From positions 434,001 through 498,000 of the forward strand of contig NZ_BAAATZ010000006.1 of NCBI RefSeq assembly GCF_039533685.1: a DNA stretch of 64,000 nt, read 5' to 3'. Under the pieces are notes generated by a model. The model was not told the origin of the DNA and did not search any database. It was given only the letters and a program-made list of their open reading frames with translations. Source of the DNA: Actinocorallia aurantiaca. Lineage in GTDB: Bacteria > Actinomycetota > Actinomycetes > Streptosporangiales > Streptosporangiaceae. Positions 26,943 to 35,988 of this stretch are shown piece by piece; the stretch's first letter is position 1; the number at the start of each line of letters is the position of its first letter. A program made the position numbers and the translations under genes.

Positions 26943-29164
26943 CGGCCCCGGGCGAGCAGCCCCATCCCGATCAGCAGCGAGGCGGCCTGGGCCAGCGCCC
27001 AGCCCCCGGCGGCCGCCGTCACCCCGTGCGGCGCGCACAGGGCCGTGGCCGCCAGGACGAGCACGGCGTTGGCCCCGTTGGCGAAGGTGAACGCCGCCGT
27101 CCGGTCGTCCGCGATGAGCAGGGCGTCCACCAGGTAGTTCCCGGCTCCGACCAGGGCCGAGAGCGCCAGCAGGCGGAGGGGTCCGGCGGCCTCGGCCGCG
27201 TAGCCGGGGCCGAACACGGCCAGGAGCCGGGGCGCGGCCAGGAGGGTGAGGGACACGGCGGGCAGCAGCAGCCCGTAGGTCCACAGCAGGGCGAGGGTGA
27301 TGTTGCGGCGCCGGGAGGCCCGCCGGGACTCGGCGAAGAGCACCTGCCCGGCCGCGGCCGGGATGAAGGTGAGGAAGGCGGCGATCTGGAAGGCGACCGC
27401 GAACCAGGCGGCCGGGCCCGCGCCGAGGATCGCGAGGATCTGCAGCGGCACGACGGTGCTCGGCAGGATGCCCAGCACCGTGCCGAGGTGGCTGCGCAGC
27501 GAGAAGCCGAGCCTGTCGCGCAGCCCCGCCGGGCCGCCGCCCCGGGCCAGCCGGGGCAGCAGGGCGAGGCCGCCGAGCAGGCAGGCCGCCGCGATTCCCG
27601 AGCCGTAGGAGGCGACGAGCGCGGCGGCTCCGGCCGGGGCGGCCAGCAGCACCGCCAGTTTCAGCACCGATCCGGCGGTGTTCTTGGCGAGCAGGGGGCC
27701 GGTGGCCCGGACCGCGATGAGCCCGGCGTCGAAGGTGCTCCCCGCGGCCGTCGCGACGACCAGAGCGACGACCAGCGCCACGGTGCCGGGAGCCGGGTCG
27801 AGGTCCTTGGAGAACGGGAGGGCGCTCCAGGCGACGAAGGCGAGGGCCGCCAGCGCCGCGCCCGCCGACCCGACCGCTCCGACGGCCGCGGCGGTGAGCA
27901 GCCGGGGCCGGGGCGCGGACGCCAGGTGCCGCAGCAGGGTGTTGGGCAGGCCCAGCGCCGCCACGGTCGCCAGCAGGTTGACGGCGGCGACCACCGCCGC
28001 GAGCCGCCCCACGTCGGCGGGCGGGTACCGGCGGGCCGCCAGGGTCCAGAACGCGAAGCCGAGGACGGCCAGGACGGCGGTGTTGGCCAGCAGGAGGGTC
28101 GAGCCGCGCAGCAGCGCGTCCCGCGGGAACGTCCGCCAGACGGGCCGTTTGGGCCGGGCGAGCAGGGCGTCGAACTCCGCGCGGGTCGTCCGGGCGAGCT
28201 CCGGCCAGCCGACCCGGTGCGCGTAGGCGAGGCTCGCCCTCTCCCCCGCTTTGAGGACGGACGCGTCCACCTCGTTGAGCGCGGTGAGCGCCTCGGTGAG
28301 GGCCTCGACCGTCCCGTCGTAGCGGACGGCGGGGAGCTCGGCGAGGGTGTCGTGGTCGGGCACCACGAGGGGGCGGCCGTGGCTCAACGCCAGGAGCGCG
28401 CTGCCGCTGGTGGTGATGGAGCGGAACGGCAGGACGACGACGTCCGCTTCGGCCATCAGCGCGGGGATCTCCGCTTCGGGCACCCGGCCGAGGCGCAGCT
28501 CCGTCCGCTCGTCGGCCGCCGCGCGCAGCCGTGCCGCCAGCCCCGGATCGGGGCAGTCGCCCGCGACCACGAGCCTGGCCTTGCCGGGGACGCGCGCGAA
28601 CGCGGCGAGGAGTTCCTCCACGCCCTTGTAGGGCTCGATCCGGCCGAAGAACAGGAAGGTGCGCGGGTCTCCCGGCGGTCTGCCCGAAGGCGGCGGGGCG
28701 GGGTAGGGGCCGTGCGGGATGACGGCGTCGTGCCGGGGCGGCGCGCCGATCTCGCGCAGCGCGTCGCGGGTGGCGGGGTCGTGCAGGATCACCAGGTCGC
28801 AGCGCCGCACCAGGAAGCGCCGGGCCGCGACGTCGTCGTCGAACACCGGGCCGTGCGGGAGGACGTTGTGCGCCGTCCAGACGAGCCGCTGCCCGAGCAG
28901 GGCGACCGCCGCCAGCACCGCCGTGAACCACCAGCGGGCCAGGGCCGGTGAGGCGAGGCGGAACCCCCACGTCCAGTGCAGGTGCACCAGCCGGGCTCCG
29001 CGCAGCCGGTGCCAGGCCAGCTCCACCGGCAGGAGGAGGACGTTCAGGGTGTGCGAGGGCGTCAGCTCGCCCAGGTGGCTCACTCTCACCCCCTGCCCGC
29101 GGAGTTCTCCGTGGAGCAGTTCCTGGTAGGGGTTGGCGTCGCGCGGGAAGACCAGCAGCCTCAT
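26915..29164 (-). CDS. GT4 glycosyltransferase fused to a Wzx-like flippase
   Basis: 749 residues. Residues 1 to about 360 are a GT-B glycosyltransferase: WTAHNVLPHG, FFGRIEPYKGVEELL and VVLPFRSITTSGS are GT4 motifs. Residues about 385-745 are a polytopic membrane domain with roughly 12 helices resembling polysaccharide flippases (MATE/Wzx type). One protein may thus add a sugar to a lipid-linked intermediate and export it. The ATG at 29164 overlaps the upstream stop (ATGA). No frameshift or stop separates the halves, so the fusion is genuine in this assembly. Confidence 0.85.
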   Translation of the reverse strand: MRLLVFPRDANPYQELLHGELRGQGVRVSHLGELTPSHTLNVLLLPVELAWHRLRGARLVHLHWTWGFRLASPALARWWFTAVLAAVALLGQRLVWTAHNVLPHGPVFDDDVAARRFLVRRCDLVILHDPATRDALREIGAPPRHDAVIPHGPYPAPPPSGRPPGDPRTFLFFGRIEPYKGVEELLAAFARVPGKARLVVAGDCPDPGLAARLRAAADERTELRLGRVPEAEIPALMAEADVVVLPFRSITTSGSALLALSHGRPLVVPDHDTLAELPAVRYDGTVEALTEALTALNEVDASVLKAGERASLAYAHRVGWPELARTTRAEFDALLARPKRPVWRTFPRDALLRGSTLLLANTAVLAVLGFAFWTLAARRYPPADVGRLAAVVAAVNLLATVAALGLPNTLLRHLASAPRPRLLTAAAVGAVGSAGAALAALAFVAWSALPFSKDLDPAPGTVALVVALVVATAAGSTFDAGLIAVRATGPLLAKNTAGSVLKLAVLLAAPAGAAALVASYGSGIAAACLLGGLALLPRLARGGGPAGLRDRLGFSLRSHLGTVLGILPSTVVPLQILAILGAGPAAWFAVAFQIAAFLTFIPAAAGQVLFAESRRASRRRNITLALLWTYGLLLPAVSLTLLAAPRLLAVFGPGYAAEAAGPLRLLALSALVGAGNYLVDALLIADDRTAAFTFANGANAVLVLAATALCAPHGVTAAAGGWALAQAASLLIGMGLLARGRQPSRETRT

Positions 29165-30015
29165 CGGCGGGTCAGCTCGCTGAGCACGCCCGCGCCGTAG
29201 AGCAGATGGTCGGCGAGGGTCCGCCGGACGCCGGCGTGCCGGTGGCGCCAGGCCGGGACGAGCAGCAGCAGCGGGTAGAGGGGGAAGACGAACGTCAGCG
29301 GGAGGCCCAGCAGGAACAGGGGGTAGGCCACGACCATGGGCTCCCTGCGCCACAGGCCGGCCCGGCGGGCGCGGTGCTTGCGGTAGAGGCGGGCGCGGGC
29401 CGCGCCGTAGGCGAACGAGCGGCGGGCCTGCCTGCGGGCGTCGCCCCAGTCGTGGACGGCCACCGCGCCGGGGACGGACCTCAGCCGTTCTCCCCGGTCC
29501 CGCAGCCGCCAGGTGAAGTCGACGTCGGAACCGTAGGCGAAACCCTCGTCGAAGCCGCCCAGCGCGGTGAACAGCTCCCTGCGGAACGCCAGGTTGAGGG
29601 TGGGCGCCTCCTCCAGGTAGGGGCCCGCGTTCCGCAGCCCCTCGTCGTACAGGCCCTCGCGTCCGGGCGGGCTGACGGTCAGGCCGACGGTGACGTTCTC
29701 CCGTCCGGCGAGGATCGGCTCGGTCAGCCGCTCCAGCCAGTGCGGTCCGGGGACGCAGCTCGCGTCCAGGAAGACCACGACCTCCCCCTTCGCGGCGCGG
29801 ACTCCCGCGTTGCGCTGGTGCGGGATCGTCACCCGGACGCCGGGCGGACCCTGGAAGGGGATGACGTGCGCGTCCGTGCGCGCCGCCGGTTCGGCGGACG
29901 CGTCGACGACGATCACCTCGCAGCGGTCGTCCGTCTGCCCGGCCAGGGCGTCGAGGACGGCGGGCAGGCCCGGCTCGTCCCTGGTGATGATCACGATGCT
30001 CAGCGTCGGGCTCAC
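29161..30015 (-). CDS. GT2 family glycosyltransferase
   Basis: 284 residues. GT-A domain with LSIVIITRDEPGLPAVL, a VIVVDAS nucleotide-binding segment, VVFLDASCVPGPHW at the DxD position (variant DAS), and GGFDEGFAYGSDVDFTWRL toward the end of the catalytic domain. Two C-terminal hydrophobic segments (about 225-260) fit membrane association. Start GTG at 30013-30015 overlaps the upstream stop (GTGA); the stop overlaps the GT4-flippase start. Sugar specificity unknown. Confidence 0.88.
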   Translation of the reverse strand: MSPTLSIVIITRDEPGLPAVLDALAGQTDDRCEVIVVDASAEPAARTDAHVIPFQGPPGVRVTIPHQRNAGVRAAKGEVVVFLDASCVPGPHWLERLTEPILAGRENVTVGLTVSPPGREGLYDEGLRNAGPYLEEAPTLNLAFRRELFTALGGFDEGFAYGSDVDFTWRLRDRGERLRSVPGAVAVHDWGDARRQARRSFAYGAARARLYRKHRARRAGLWRREPMVVAYPLFLLGLPLTFVFPLYPLLLLVPAWRHRHAGVRRTLADHLLYGAGVLSELTRR

Positions 30016-33000
30016 CGGTGGAACACCTCCGCCCTGCCGTTGGTGTAGACCCGGTCGTAGTGGTCGGCGACGAACAGCTCGGGGAAGGCGTAGACGGCCA
30101 GCTTCCCGGCGAACAGCGAGCGGGCCCTGTCGTGGTGGGTGTTGGCGCGGCTCGCGTAGATCCAGGCGGCCGGGTCCAGGGTGAGCGGCGTCAGGTCGGT
30201 CAGGACCCGCACCCCCGGGCCTTCGGCGGCGAAGAGCCTGAGCTGGCCGTACCTGTCGGCGTAGACGCGGTCGGCCGAGTACGGGAGCCGGTCTCCCAGC
30301 CAGTCCGCCGCGGCCAGTTCGGGCCGGGAGAGCTCGAACCGCTCCACGTCCTCGCCGTCGTCCGCGAGGTTGGCGGCACGGGGGCCGCCGAGGGCGAGGG
30401 CGGTGGCGCCGCTCGTCCCGGCGAACAGCAGCAGGCCCGCCGCGACGGCCGTCCCCGCCAGCCAGCGCGCGGGCCGCAGGAGGCGGAGCCGCGGCACCAG
30501 CGAGCGCAGCAGCCAGCAGAGCGTGATCGACGTGAGGACCATCGCCTGGAGCTGGGCGCGCCCGGGGTTGTAGGCGGTGGCGAGGGTGCCGGAGAAGCGC
30601 ACCAGGACGAGGAAGCCCAGCATCGGCAGGGCCAGCGCCGCGAGCCTCCGCGCGGTGGGCGCCGCCCCGCGCCGGACGAGGAGCCAGAGGGCGCTCAGCA
30701 GGCAGAGCACGTTGACGAGCTGCTGGAGGATCAGCAGGGCCACGTCCAGTCCCGCGCTGACGGCCGGGAGCCGTTCGGCGGGTTCGGGGGCCTGGGCGTC
30801 GCCGAGCGCGTACTGGGGTTTCGAGGCGTCCTCGGCCGGGGTGACGGCGATGTTCGGCGGCCGGTATTTGAGGACGACCTGGTCGGCGTAGGCGACCGTC
30901 GAGATCCGGGTCGCCTCGGCTCCCCGCAGGAAGGCGTTCCACGCGCTCTCCCCCTTGACGGCCCGGGGCAGCAGCCGCAACCCGTCCGACTGCAGCGCGA
31001 CCCTCAGCTCCCCCACGTTGGACGTCGAGGCCGTGACCGGCACGTACCAGACGAACGCCGCCGCGGCGCAGCAGGCCAGCGCGGCGGTCACCGGCCCGGC
31101 GCCGCCGAGCCTCAGCAGCAGGACCAGCAGCAGCGCGCCCGCGAGCAGGCCGATCGTGACGTAGGCGGTCGTGTAGTGCGACACCACGATCGAGGCGCCG
31201 GACAGGCCGGCCAGCACGGTGCGCTGCCGGGCCCGCAGGCCGGTGTCGAGCAGCGCCCCGACCAGGGCCGCGAACATCAGCATCGCGATCTCCTGCCGGG
31301 CCACGGCGGGCATCTGCTGGGCCAGTCCGCCCTGCGCCGTCACCAGCACCGCCGCCGCGAACGCCCACCGCCCCGGCAGGATCCGGCGGGCCAGGAAGAA
31401 CACGCCCACGGGGAGCATCGCGAAGACGGCGGGCAGCAGCAGCTTCAGCACCATCAGGACCGGCAGCCCCGTCAGCGCGGCGAGCTGGGCGGGCAGCACG
31501 GTGATGCTGAGCATCGCGCCGTAGGCGTCGGGATGCGGCCCGGCGTGCCAGACGCCTTCCGTGACCGTACGGGACGCCATGAAGTACTCGGTCGCCACGT
31601 CGTAGCCGTAGACGATGTCGCCTCGCAGCGAGTACGACCACATCATCGCCAGCGCGACCGAGTAGAGGATCATCGCCGGGCGGCCGTCCCGACTCCTCGC
31701 CTCCACCGCTCCGACGGCCAGCAGGACCAGGCAGCCGAAGACCGCGACGGCCGCCAGGACCGGCCCCCGGCCATGGTTCAGCCACAGCGCCCCGCCGGCT
31801 GCGACGAGCGGCAGTACCAGTGGAAGGGGCGACGGCAGCTCCCGCCAGGGGATCACCGTGCCGGGGCCCGCCCTCCCTCCCGCGGCGAGCAGCGCTAGGA
31901 GGCACAGCTCCAGGCCCGCCAGGAGGGGACCGGCCCGCAGCGGCGGGACGTCCGAGAACAGCGGCCACACGAAGTCGACGCCCAGGCCCGAGGCCAGCAG
32001 CACCGCCAGCGAAGCCGCCGGGACGTAGAGCGGGAAGGCCGCGATCCGCTCTCCCGGAACGCGCAGAGCCCGCAGCAGCAGGCATCCCGGCACCGTCAGC
32101 AGCAGTACCGCGAGGACGAACTGCGCGGCCCACAGTTCCCTGACCTGGGTCAGGGCCGCGATGGCGACCAGAAGGGCGCCGTACCCGTACTGACGCTGCT
32201 CCGCGCTCGGCCCGTGGGGCGCGTGGAGCAGCCCCCGGACGAACCCGACGTTCTCCATCCCCTCCTGCACGAGCCGCACATACGGGTCCGCGACGGCGTC
32301 CGGTTGCCCCCTGAACGCCACCCGCGCCCATCCCGGGTAGAGCAGGAGCGGCAGGACCACCGAGGCCGCCAGGGCGGGGAACCGCAGAGAGGCGACGGCG
32401 AGGACCACCGCCAGCACCGGCCAGGGGAAGACCGTCGGCCGCACGGAGGGCCACTTGCGGTAGTGCATCGCGTTCCCGCGTCCGTACGCGAGGCTCCGCC
32501 CGAACAGCGACGGCACCCCGTGGTGCTCGACGGAGGCCTCCGGCATGAACAGCAGCCGCCCGTCCAGCCGTCGCGCGAGATCCTCTTCCTCCGACGCGTA
32601 CCGGAACTCCTCGTCGAAGCCTCCCGCCGCTTCGAGCGCGGCCTTCCGGTACGACATGTTGCCGCCGCAGAAGGCGTGGACGTAGCGGCGCCCCTCGGCT
32701 TCGGACGGCTGCCACTGCCGTCGCAAGTACATGAGGAACCGCGCCGGGAGGCCCGTCCGCTCGGCTAGTCCGAGTTCGAGCGGGACGTGCCGGTGGTTCC
32801 GTTTCATGAACCGTGCGGTGTACCCGCGCCCGCCCGCCTGGACGATCGGTCCGCCCGCTCCGGTGACGTCCTCGTTCTTGTAGGCGGACAGCAGCAGTTC
32901 CGCCCATTTCTCCTCCGGCGCGCAGTCGTCGTCCAGGAAGGCGACGACGGGCGCGGAAGCCGCGTGCAGGCCCGTGTTGCGGGCGGCCGGGGCCCCCAGG

Positions 33001-33191
33001 TTGCGGGGATGCCGCACGACTTTCGCGCCCCGCTCGCGTGCGATCTCGGCGGTCGCGTCGGACGACCCGTCATCGACGACGATGATTTCGAGCCCGCCCC
33101 TGATCGTCTGCATGTCCAGGGCGTCAAGGCAGAGTTCGATGCGTCCGGCGCCGTCCTTGCTGCAGACGACGACGGTCAGGTCAGGCGGCAC
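30012..33191 (-). CDS. GT2 glycosyltransferase fused to a large polytopic membrane protein
   Basis: 1059 residues. An N-terminal GT-A domain (about 1-260) has VVDDGSSD, AFLDDDCAPEEKW and GGFDEEFRYASEEEDL. It is followed by about 15-20 membrane helices and a soluble C-terminal domain (about 950-1059). The membrane part recalls DUF2206 and other GT-C or polymerase-like proteins of envelope polysaccharide clusters. It may both build and polymerise or transfer the glycan (inference). GTG start overlaps the previous gene by 11 bp. Confidence 0.82.
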   Translation of the reverse strand: MPPDLTVVVCSKDGAGRIELCLDALDMQTIRGGLEIIVVDDGSSDATAEIARERGAKVVRHPRNLGAPAARNTGLHAASAPVVAFLDDDCAPEEKWAELLLSAYKNEDVTGAGGPIVQAGGRGYTARFMKRNHRHVPLELGLAERTGLPARFLMYLRRQWQPSEAEGRRYVHAFCGGNMSYRKAALEAAGGFDEEFRYASEEEDLARRLDGRLLFMPEASVEHHGVPSLFGRSLAYGRGNAMHYRKWPSVRPTVFPWPVLAVVLAVASLRFPALAASVVLPLLLYPGWARVAFRGQPDAVADPYVRLVQEGMENVGFVRGLLHAPHGPSAEQRQYGYGALLVAIAALTQVRELWAAQFVLAVLLLTVPGCLLLRALRVPGERIAAFPLYVPAASLAVLLASGLGVDFVWPLFSDVPPLRAGPLLAGLELCLLALLAAGGRAGPGTVIPWRELPSPLPLVLPLVAAGGALWLNHGRGPVLAAVAVFGCLVLLAVGAVEARSRDGRPAMILYSVALAMMWSYSLRGDIVYGYDVATEYFMASRTVTEGVWHAGPHPDAYGAMLSITVLPAQLAALTGLPVLMVLKLLLPAVFAMLPVGVFFLARRILPGRWAFAAAVLVTAQGGLAQQMPAVARQEIAMLMFAALVGALLDTGLRARQRTVLAGLSGASIVVSHYTTAYVTIGLLAGALLLVLLLRLGGAGPVTAALACCAAAAFVWYVPVTASTSNVGELRVALQSDGLRLLPRAVKGESAWNAFLRGAEATRISTVAYADQVVLKYRPPNIAVTPAEDASKPQYALGDAQAPEPAERLPAVSAGLDVALLILQQLVNVLCLLSALWLLVRRGAAPTARRLAALALPMLGFLVLVRFSGTLATAYNPGRAQLQAMVLTSITLCWLLRSLVPRLRLLRPARWLAGTAVAAGLLLFAGTSGATALALGGPRAANLADDGEDVERFELSRPELAAADWLGDRLPYSADRVYADRYGQLRLFAAEGPGVRVLTDLTPLTLDPAAWIYASRANTHHDRARSLFAGKLAVYAFPELFVADHYDRVYTNGRAEVFHR

Positions 33192-34245
33192 CGGCCAGCA
33201 CCTTCTCGTAGAGCGCCTCGGTCCGGGCCGCGACCTCCTCGGGTCCGGGCGGGACGCCGGGTGACGGGCTTCCGCCCCCGTCCAGCGCCTCCGTGACCGC
33301 TTTCGCGAACGCCTCCGCGTCTCCCGGAGGCACCGTCGAGGACCCGAACAATTCCCGCAGGCCGCCCACCCCGGTGGCGACGACCGGCACGTTCATCGCC
33401 AGAGCCAGGTGCGCGACTCCGCTCTGGGCGGCCTTGCGGTACGGAAGAACGGCGACGTCAGCGGCGGCGAACCAGGCGGCGACCTCCTCGTCGGGGACGT
33501 AACCGGTGAAGACCACCCGGTTCTCCAACCCGTGCCGCCTGATCGAGGCGCGGACTCCGCGCTCGTGAAGGTGGTCGCGGAGTTCCATCAGCCTGAACGG
33601 GCCCGTCCTGCCCCGGACCGTTCCCGCGACGACGAGGGTCACCGGAGCCTGGAGTGACCGGAGCGCGTCGACGAGGACGTCCAGGCCCTTGTCGACGTGG
33701 ATGAAGCCGAAGGCCAGGAGGACGGGAGCGGAGCCCAGGCCGAAGCGTTCGCGCAGCGCGTCGGGAGTGGTCGCGGGAGGAGGCGGCGGGGCGCAGAAGT
33801 GCGGGATGAGTACCGCTTTCGGGCCTGCCGCGCGCTGGGCGTCCCGGGTGTGGACGACGAGCGCGGCGCAGCGGTCGGTGAGGCGGCGGTAGAGCATGCG
33901 GCCGGGGGCGCGGAGAAGGGCCAGGTCCCGGGCGGCCTCGTGCAGGGTGGCGACCACGGGTGCGTCCAGCGCGTCGAGGAGGCGGAGGACGGCGGGGGTT
34001 CGGGGGCCGAACGCGGGAACGGCGAACTGCAGGTGCACCACGTCGGGTCTGAAACGGGCCGTCTTCTCGGGGAGGGCCGGGTCTCCCAGTGCGGCCATGA
34101 CCTCCGGCGGGGAGGAGGGGTGGGGCCGTGCCGACACGACGGCCGTCTCGTGGCCCCGGGCGGTGAGCGCCCCGGCGAGGGTGCGGGTGTAGACGCCGAT
34201 GCCGTCCCTGGCGGGCGGGTAGGGGCCGATGTGGAGGATCCTCAT
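33181..34245 (-). CDS. GT4 family glycosyltransferase
   Basis: 354 residues, GT-B fold. N-terminal MRILHIGPYPPARDGIGVYTRTL is typical of WcaC/PimB-like GT4 enzymes; VVHLQFAVPAFG, LLAFGFIHVDKGLDVL and VLPYRKAAQSGVAHLALA (acceptor/donor site region) follow. ATG overlaps the upstream stop (ATGA). Donor sugar cannot be told. Confidence 0.9.
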   Translation of the reverse strand: MRILHIGPYPPARDGIGVYTRTLAGALTARGHETAVVSARPHPSSPPEVMAALGDPALPEKTARFRPDVVHLQFAVPAFGPRTPAVLRLLDALDAPVVATLHEAARDLALLRAPGRMLYRRLTDRCAALVVHTRDAQRAAGPKAVLIPHFCAPPPPPATTPDALRERFGLGSAPVLLAFGFIHVDKGLDVLVDALRSLQAPVTLVVAGTVRGRTGPFRLMELRDHLHERGVRASIRRHGLENRVVFTGYVPDEEVAAWFAAADVAVLPYRKAAQSGVAHLALAMNVPVVATGVGGLRELFGSSTVPPGDAEAFAKAVTEALDGGGSPSPGVPPGPEEVAARTEALYEKVLAGAA

Positions 34246-35369
34246 GAGGCGGCCAGGACCTCCGCCACCCGGTCGGCGACCAGCCTCCACTCGTACTCCG
34301 CGAGCCAGCGGTCGGAGCGCCTCTCCGGGGCGCGGTCCAGGCCGCGGACCAGGGAGACGGTGAAGTCGGCCAGGTGGGGGGCGCAGACGATGCCGTTGCC
34401 GGAGCGGGCCACCAGGAACTGGGCGAGGTTGTCGCGGGCCGAGGTCGTCACCACCGGCACGCCGCAGGCCAGCGCCTCCAGCGCCGCCACGCCGAACCCC
34501 TCGCGCACCGACGGGAAGGCGAACAGCCGCCCGGACTTGATGAGGGAGTACACGTCCTTCTGCTCGCGGACGTCGTGGCGGAAGTCGACGGAGTCGCTGA
34601 TGCCCAGTTCGTCGGCCCGCCGGCGCAGGCGTTCGCGGTCCGGCCCGTCGCCGATGATGCGGCAGGTCACCGGGCGTTCCAGGGCGTGCAGCACCGCGAC
34701 GGCCTCCAGCAGCAGGTCGAGCCGCTTGTGCGGCATCAGCCTGCTGACCGTCACCAGGTCGCAGGGGTCGTCGGCGGGTTCGGCGGCGGCCACGCGGGCC
34801 AGGTCGACGCCGTTCGGCGCGACCGTCACCGGCACCTTCCCGCGGAGGTGGGCCTCCAGCCTGAGCGCGGTCTCGGAGGAGGCGGCGATGATGCGGTCGG
34901 GCGCGCGCATCGCCAGCCGCTCCACCCACCAGCCGAGCCGCCACCGGCGGCCCAGATAGTCCCGCCAGTAGTCCGGCCCCCACACCTCGTGCCAGGTGCC
35001 GATGAGGGGGCGGCGGCGCAGCGTGGCGACCAGGCGCAGGACCAGGATCGGGAAGAACGGGATCTGGTCGGCCTCGATCACGTCGAAGCGGCGTCCCAGC
35101 AGCCGCAGGCAGGCCACGGCGAAGAAGACCGCCTGCAGCGGCGAGCGGGCTCCGTCGCGGTAGAGCGGCAGGTGGCGGCACAGGGCGTGGAAGGTCAGCC
35201 CGTCCTCCTCGCGGACGCGCGGCCCCCGCCACCAGTTCATCGTGTAGACGTGCAGGTCGAACCGTTCGGACAGGTGGCCCGACAGTTCCCGGTACCGGTT
35301 CTCCCGCCCGCCGAAGCTGTAGGGGTGGACGGCGTCGACGACGACCGCCACCACCGGGCGGGAGGTCAC
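34242..35369 (-). CDS. GT4 family glycosyltransferase
   Basis: 375 residues, GT-B fold. FGGRENRYRELSGHL near the N-terminus, a long middle with GTWHEVWGPDYWRDY, then VAPNGVDLARV, VSRLMPHKRLDLLLEA and the EGFGVAALEALACGVPVV donor-binding segment. GTG start at 35367-35369 overlaps the stop of the small upstream gene (GTGA). Part of the overlapping exopolysaccharide operon 35.8 to 26.9 kb. Confidence 0.9.
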   Translation of the reverse strand: MTSRPVVAVVVDAVHPYSFGGRENRYRELSGHLSERFDLHVYTMNWWRGPRVREEDGLTFHALCRHLPLYRDGARSPLQAVFFAVACLRLLGRRFDVIEADQIPFFPILVLRLVATLRRRPLIGTWHEVWGPDYWRDYLGRRWRLGWWVERLAMRAPDRIIAASSETALRLEAHLRGKVPVTVAPNGVDLARVAAAEPADDPCDLVTVSRLMPHKRLDLLLEAVAVLHALERPVTCRIIGDGPDRERLRRRADELGISDSVDFRHDVREQKDVYSLIKSGRLFAFPSVREGFGVAALEALACGVPVVTTSARDNLAQFLVARSGNGIVCAPHLADFTVSLVRGLDRAPERRSDRWLAEYEWRLVADRVAEVLAAS

Positions 35370-35815
35370 CCTGGTCTCCTCTGGTCGGGGTCGGAGGTGC
35401 ACGCCGACCGGTGGTCGATGCTCTCGCCGCTGCCCTCCAGCCGGACCGCGAGGGTGAACTCGCCGGTTCCGCACTGGAAGGTGGAGAAGGGCTCGACGAC
35501 CGCCGTGCCGTCGTGGGCGGCCCGGACGCGGCCCTTGGCGACCAGCCTGGTCTCGGTGCCGGCCGTGAGGGTGACGGTCCATCCGTAGTCGCGGGCGTGC
35601 CCGGTGCGGTTGCGGATGGTGAACTCCGGCAGGGGCAGCACGGTGGTGGACAGCACCAGTTCGGGCAGCGCGTGCGGGTTGGCGAAGGCCAGTTCGGTGA
35701 AGCCCTCGGGGGCCTGGCGGAGTCCCGCGGCGGTGAGGAGGCTCTGTCCGGGGCCGGTCTGGGCCGCGAGCAGCAGGGCGACCGTCACGACGCCCCCCGA
35801 CCAACGCGTTTTCAC
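35366..35815 (-). CDS. Small secreted or membrane-anchored protein
   Basis: 149 residues from the GTG at 35815. N-terminal hydrophobic segment (about 6-22), then a beta-rich domain with LVLSTTVLPLPEFTIRNRTG and ETRLVAKGRV segments and two cysteines (CGTGEF and SACTSD). It looks like an extracytoplasmic Ig-like or small beta-sandwich domain. I do not recognise the family. First gene of the glycosyltransferase operon; GGGGA lies seven bases before the start. Its job may be at the cell surface with the polysaccharide. Confidence 0.65.
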   Translation of the reverse strand: MKTRWSGGVVTVALLLAAQTGPGQSLLTAAGLRQAPEGFTELAFANPHALPELVLSTTVLPLPEFTIRNRTGHARDYGWTVTLTAGTETRLVAKGRVRAAHDGTAVVEPFSTFQCGTGEFTLAVRLEGSGESIDHRSACTSDPDQRRPG

Positions 35816-35988
35816 GCTAAATCCCCACGATTTCCGCCTTCTCTGAACCTCCCGACGAATGTAGTCAATGGCGGAGCAACCACCCTCGAATTCACAGCCG
35901 TCTCTTTGACCGAATCCGGCCACGCGCATCCTGCGGAGGGCCGACCGCCTCATCAGTCATACAGATTTCAACAACTATGTGACTCCGC

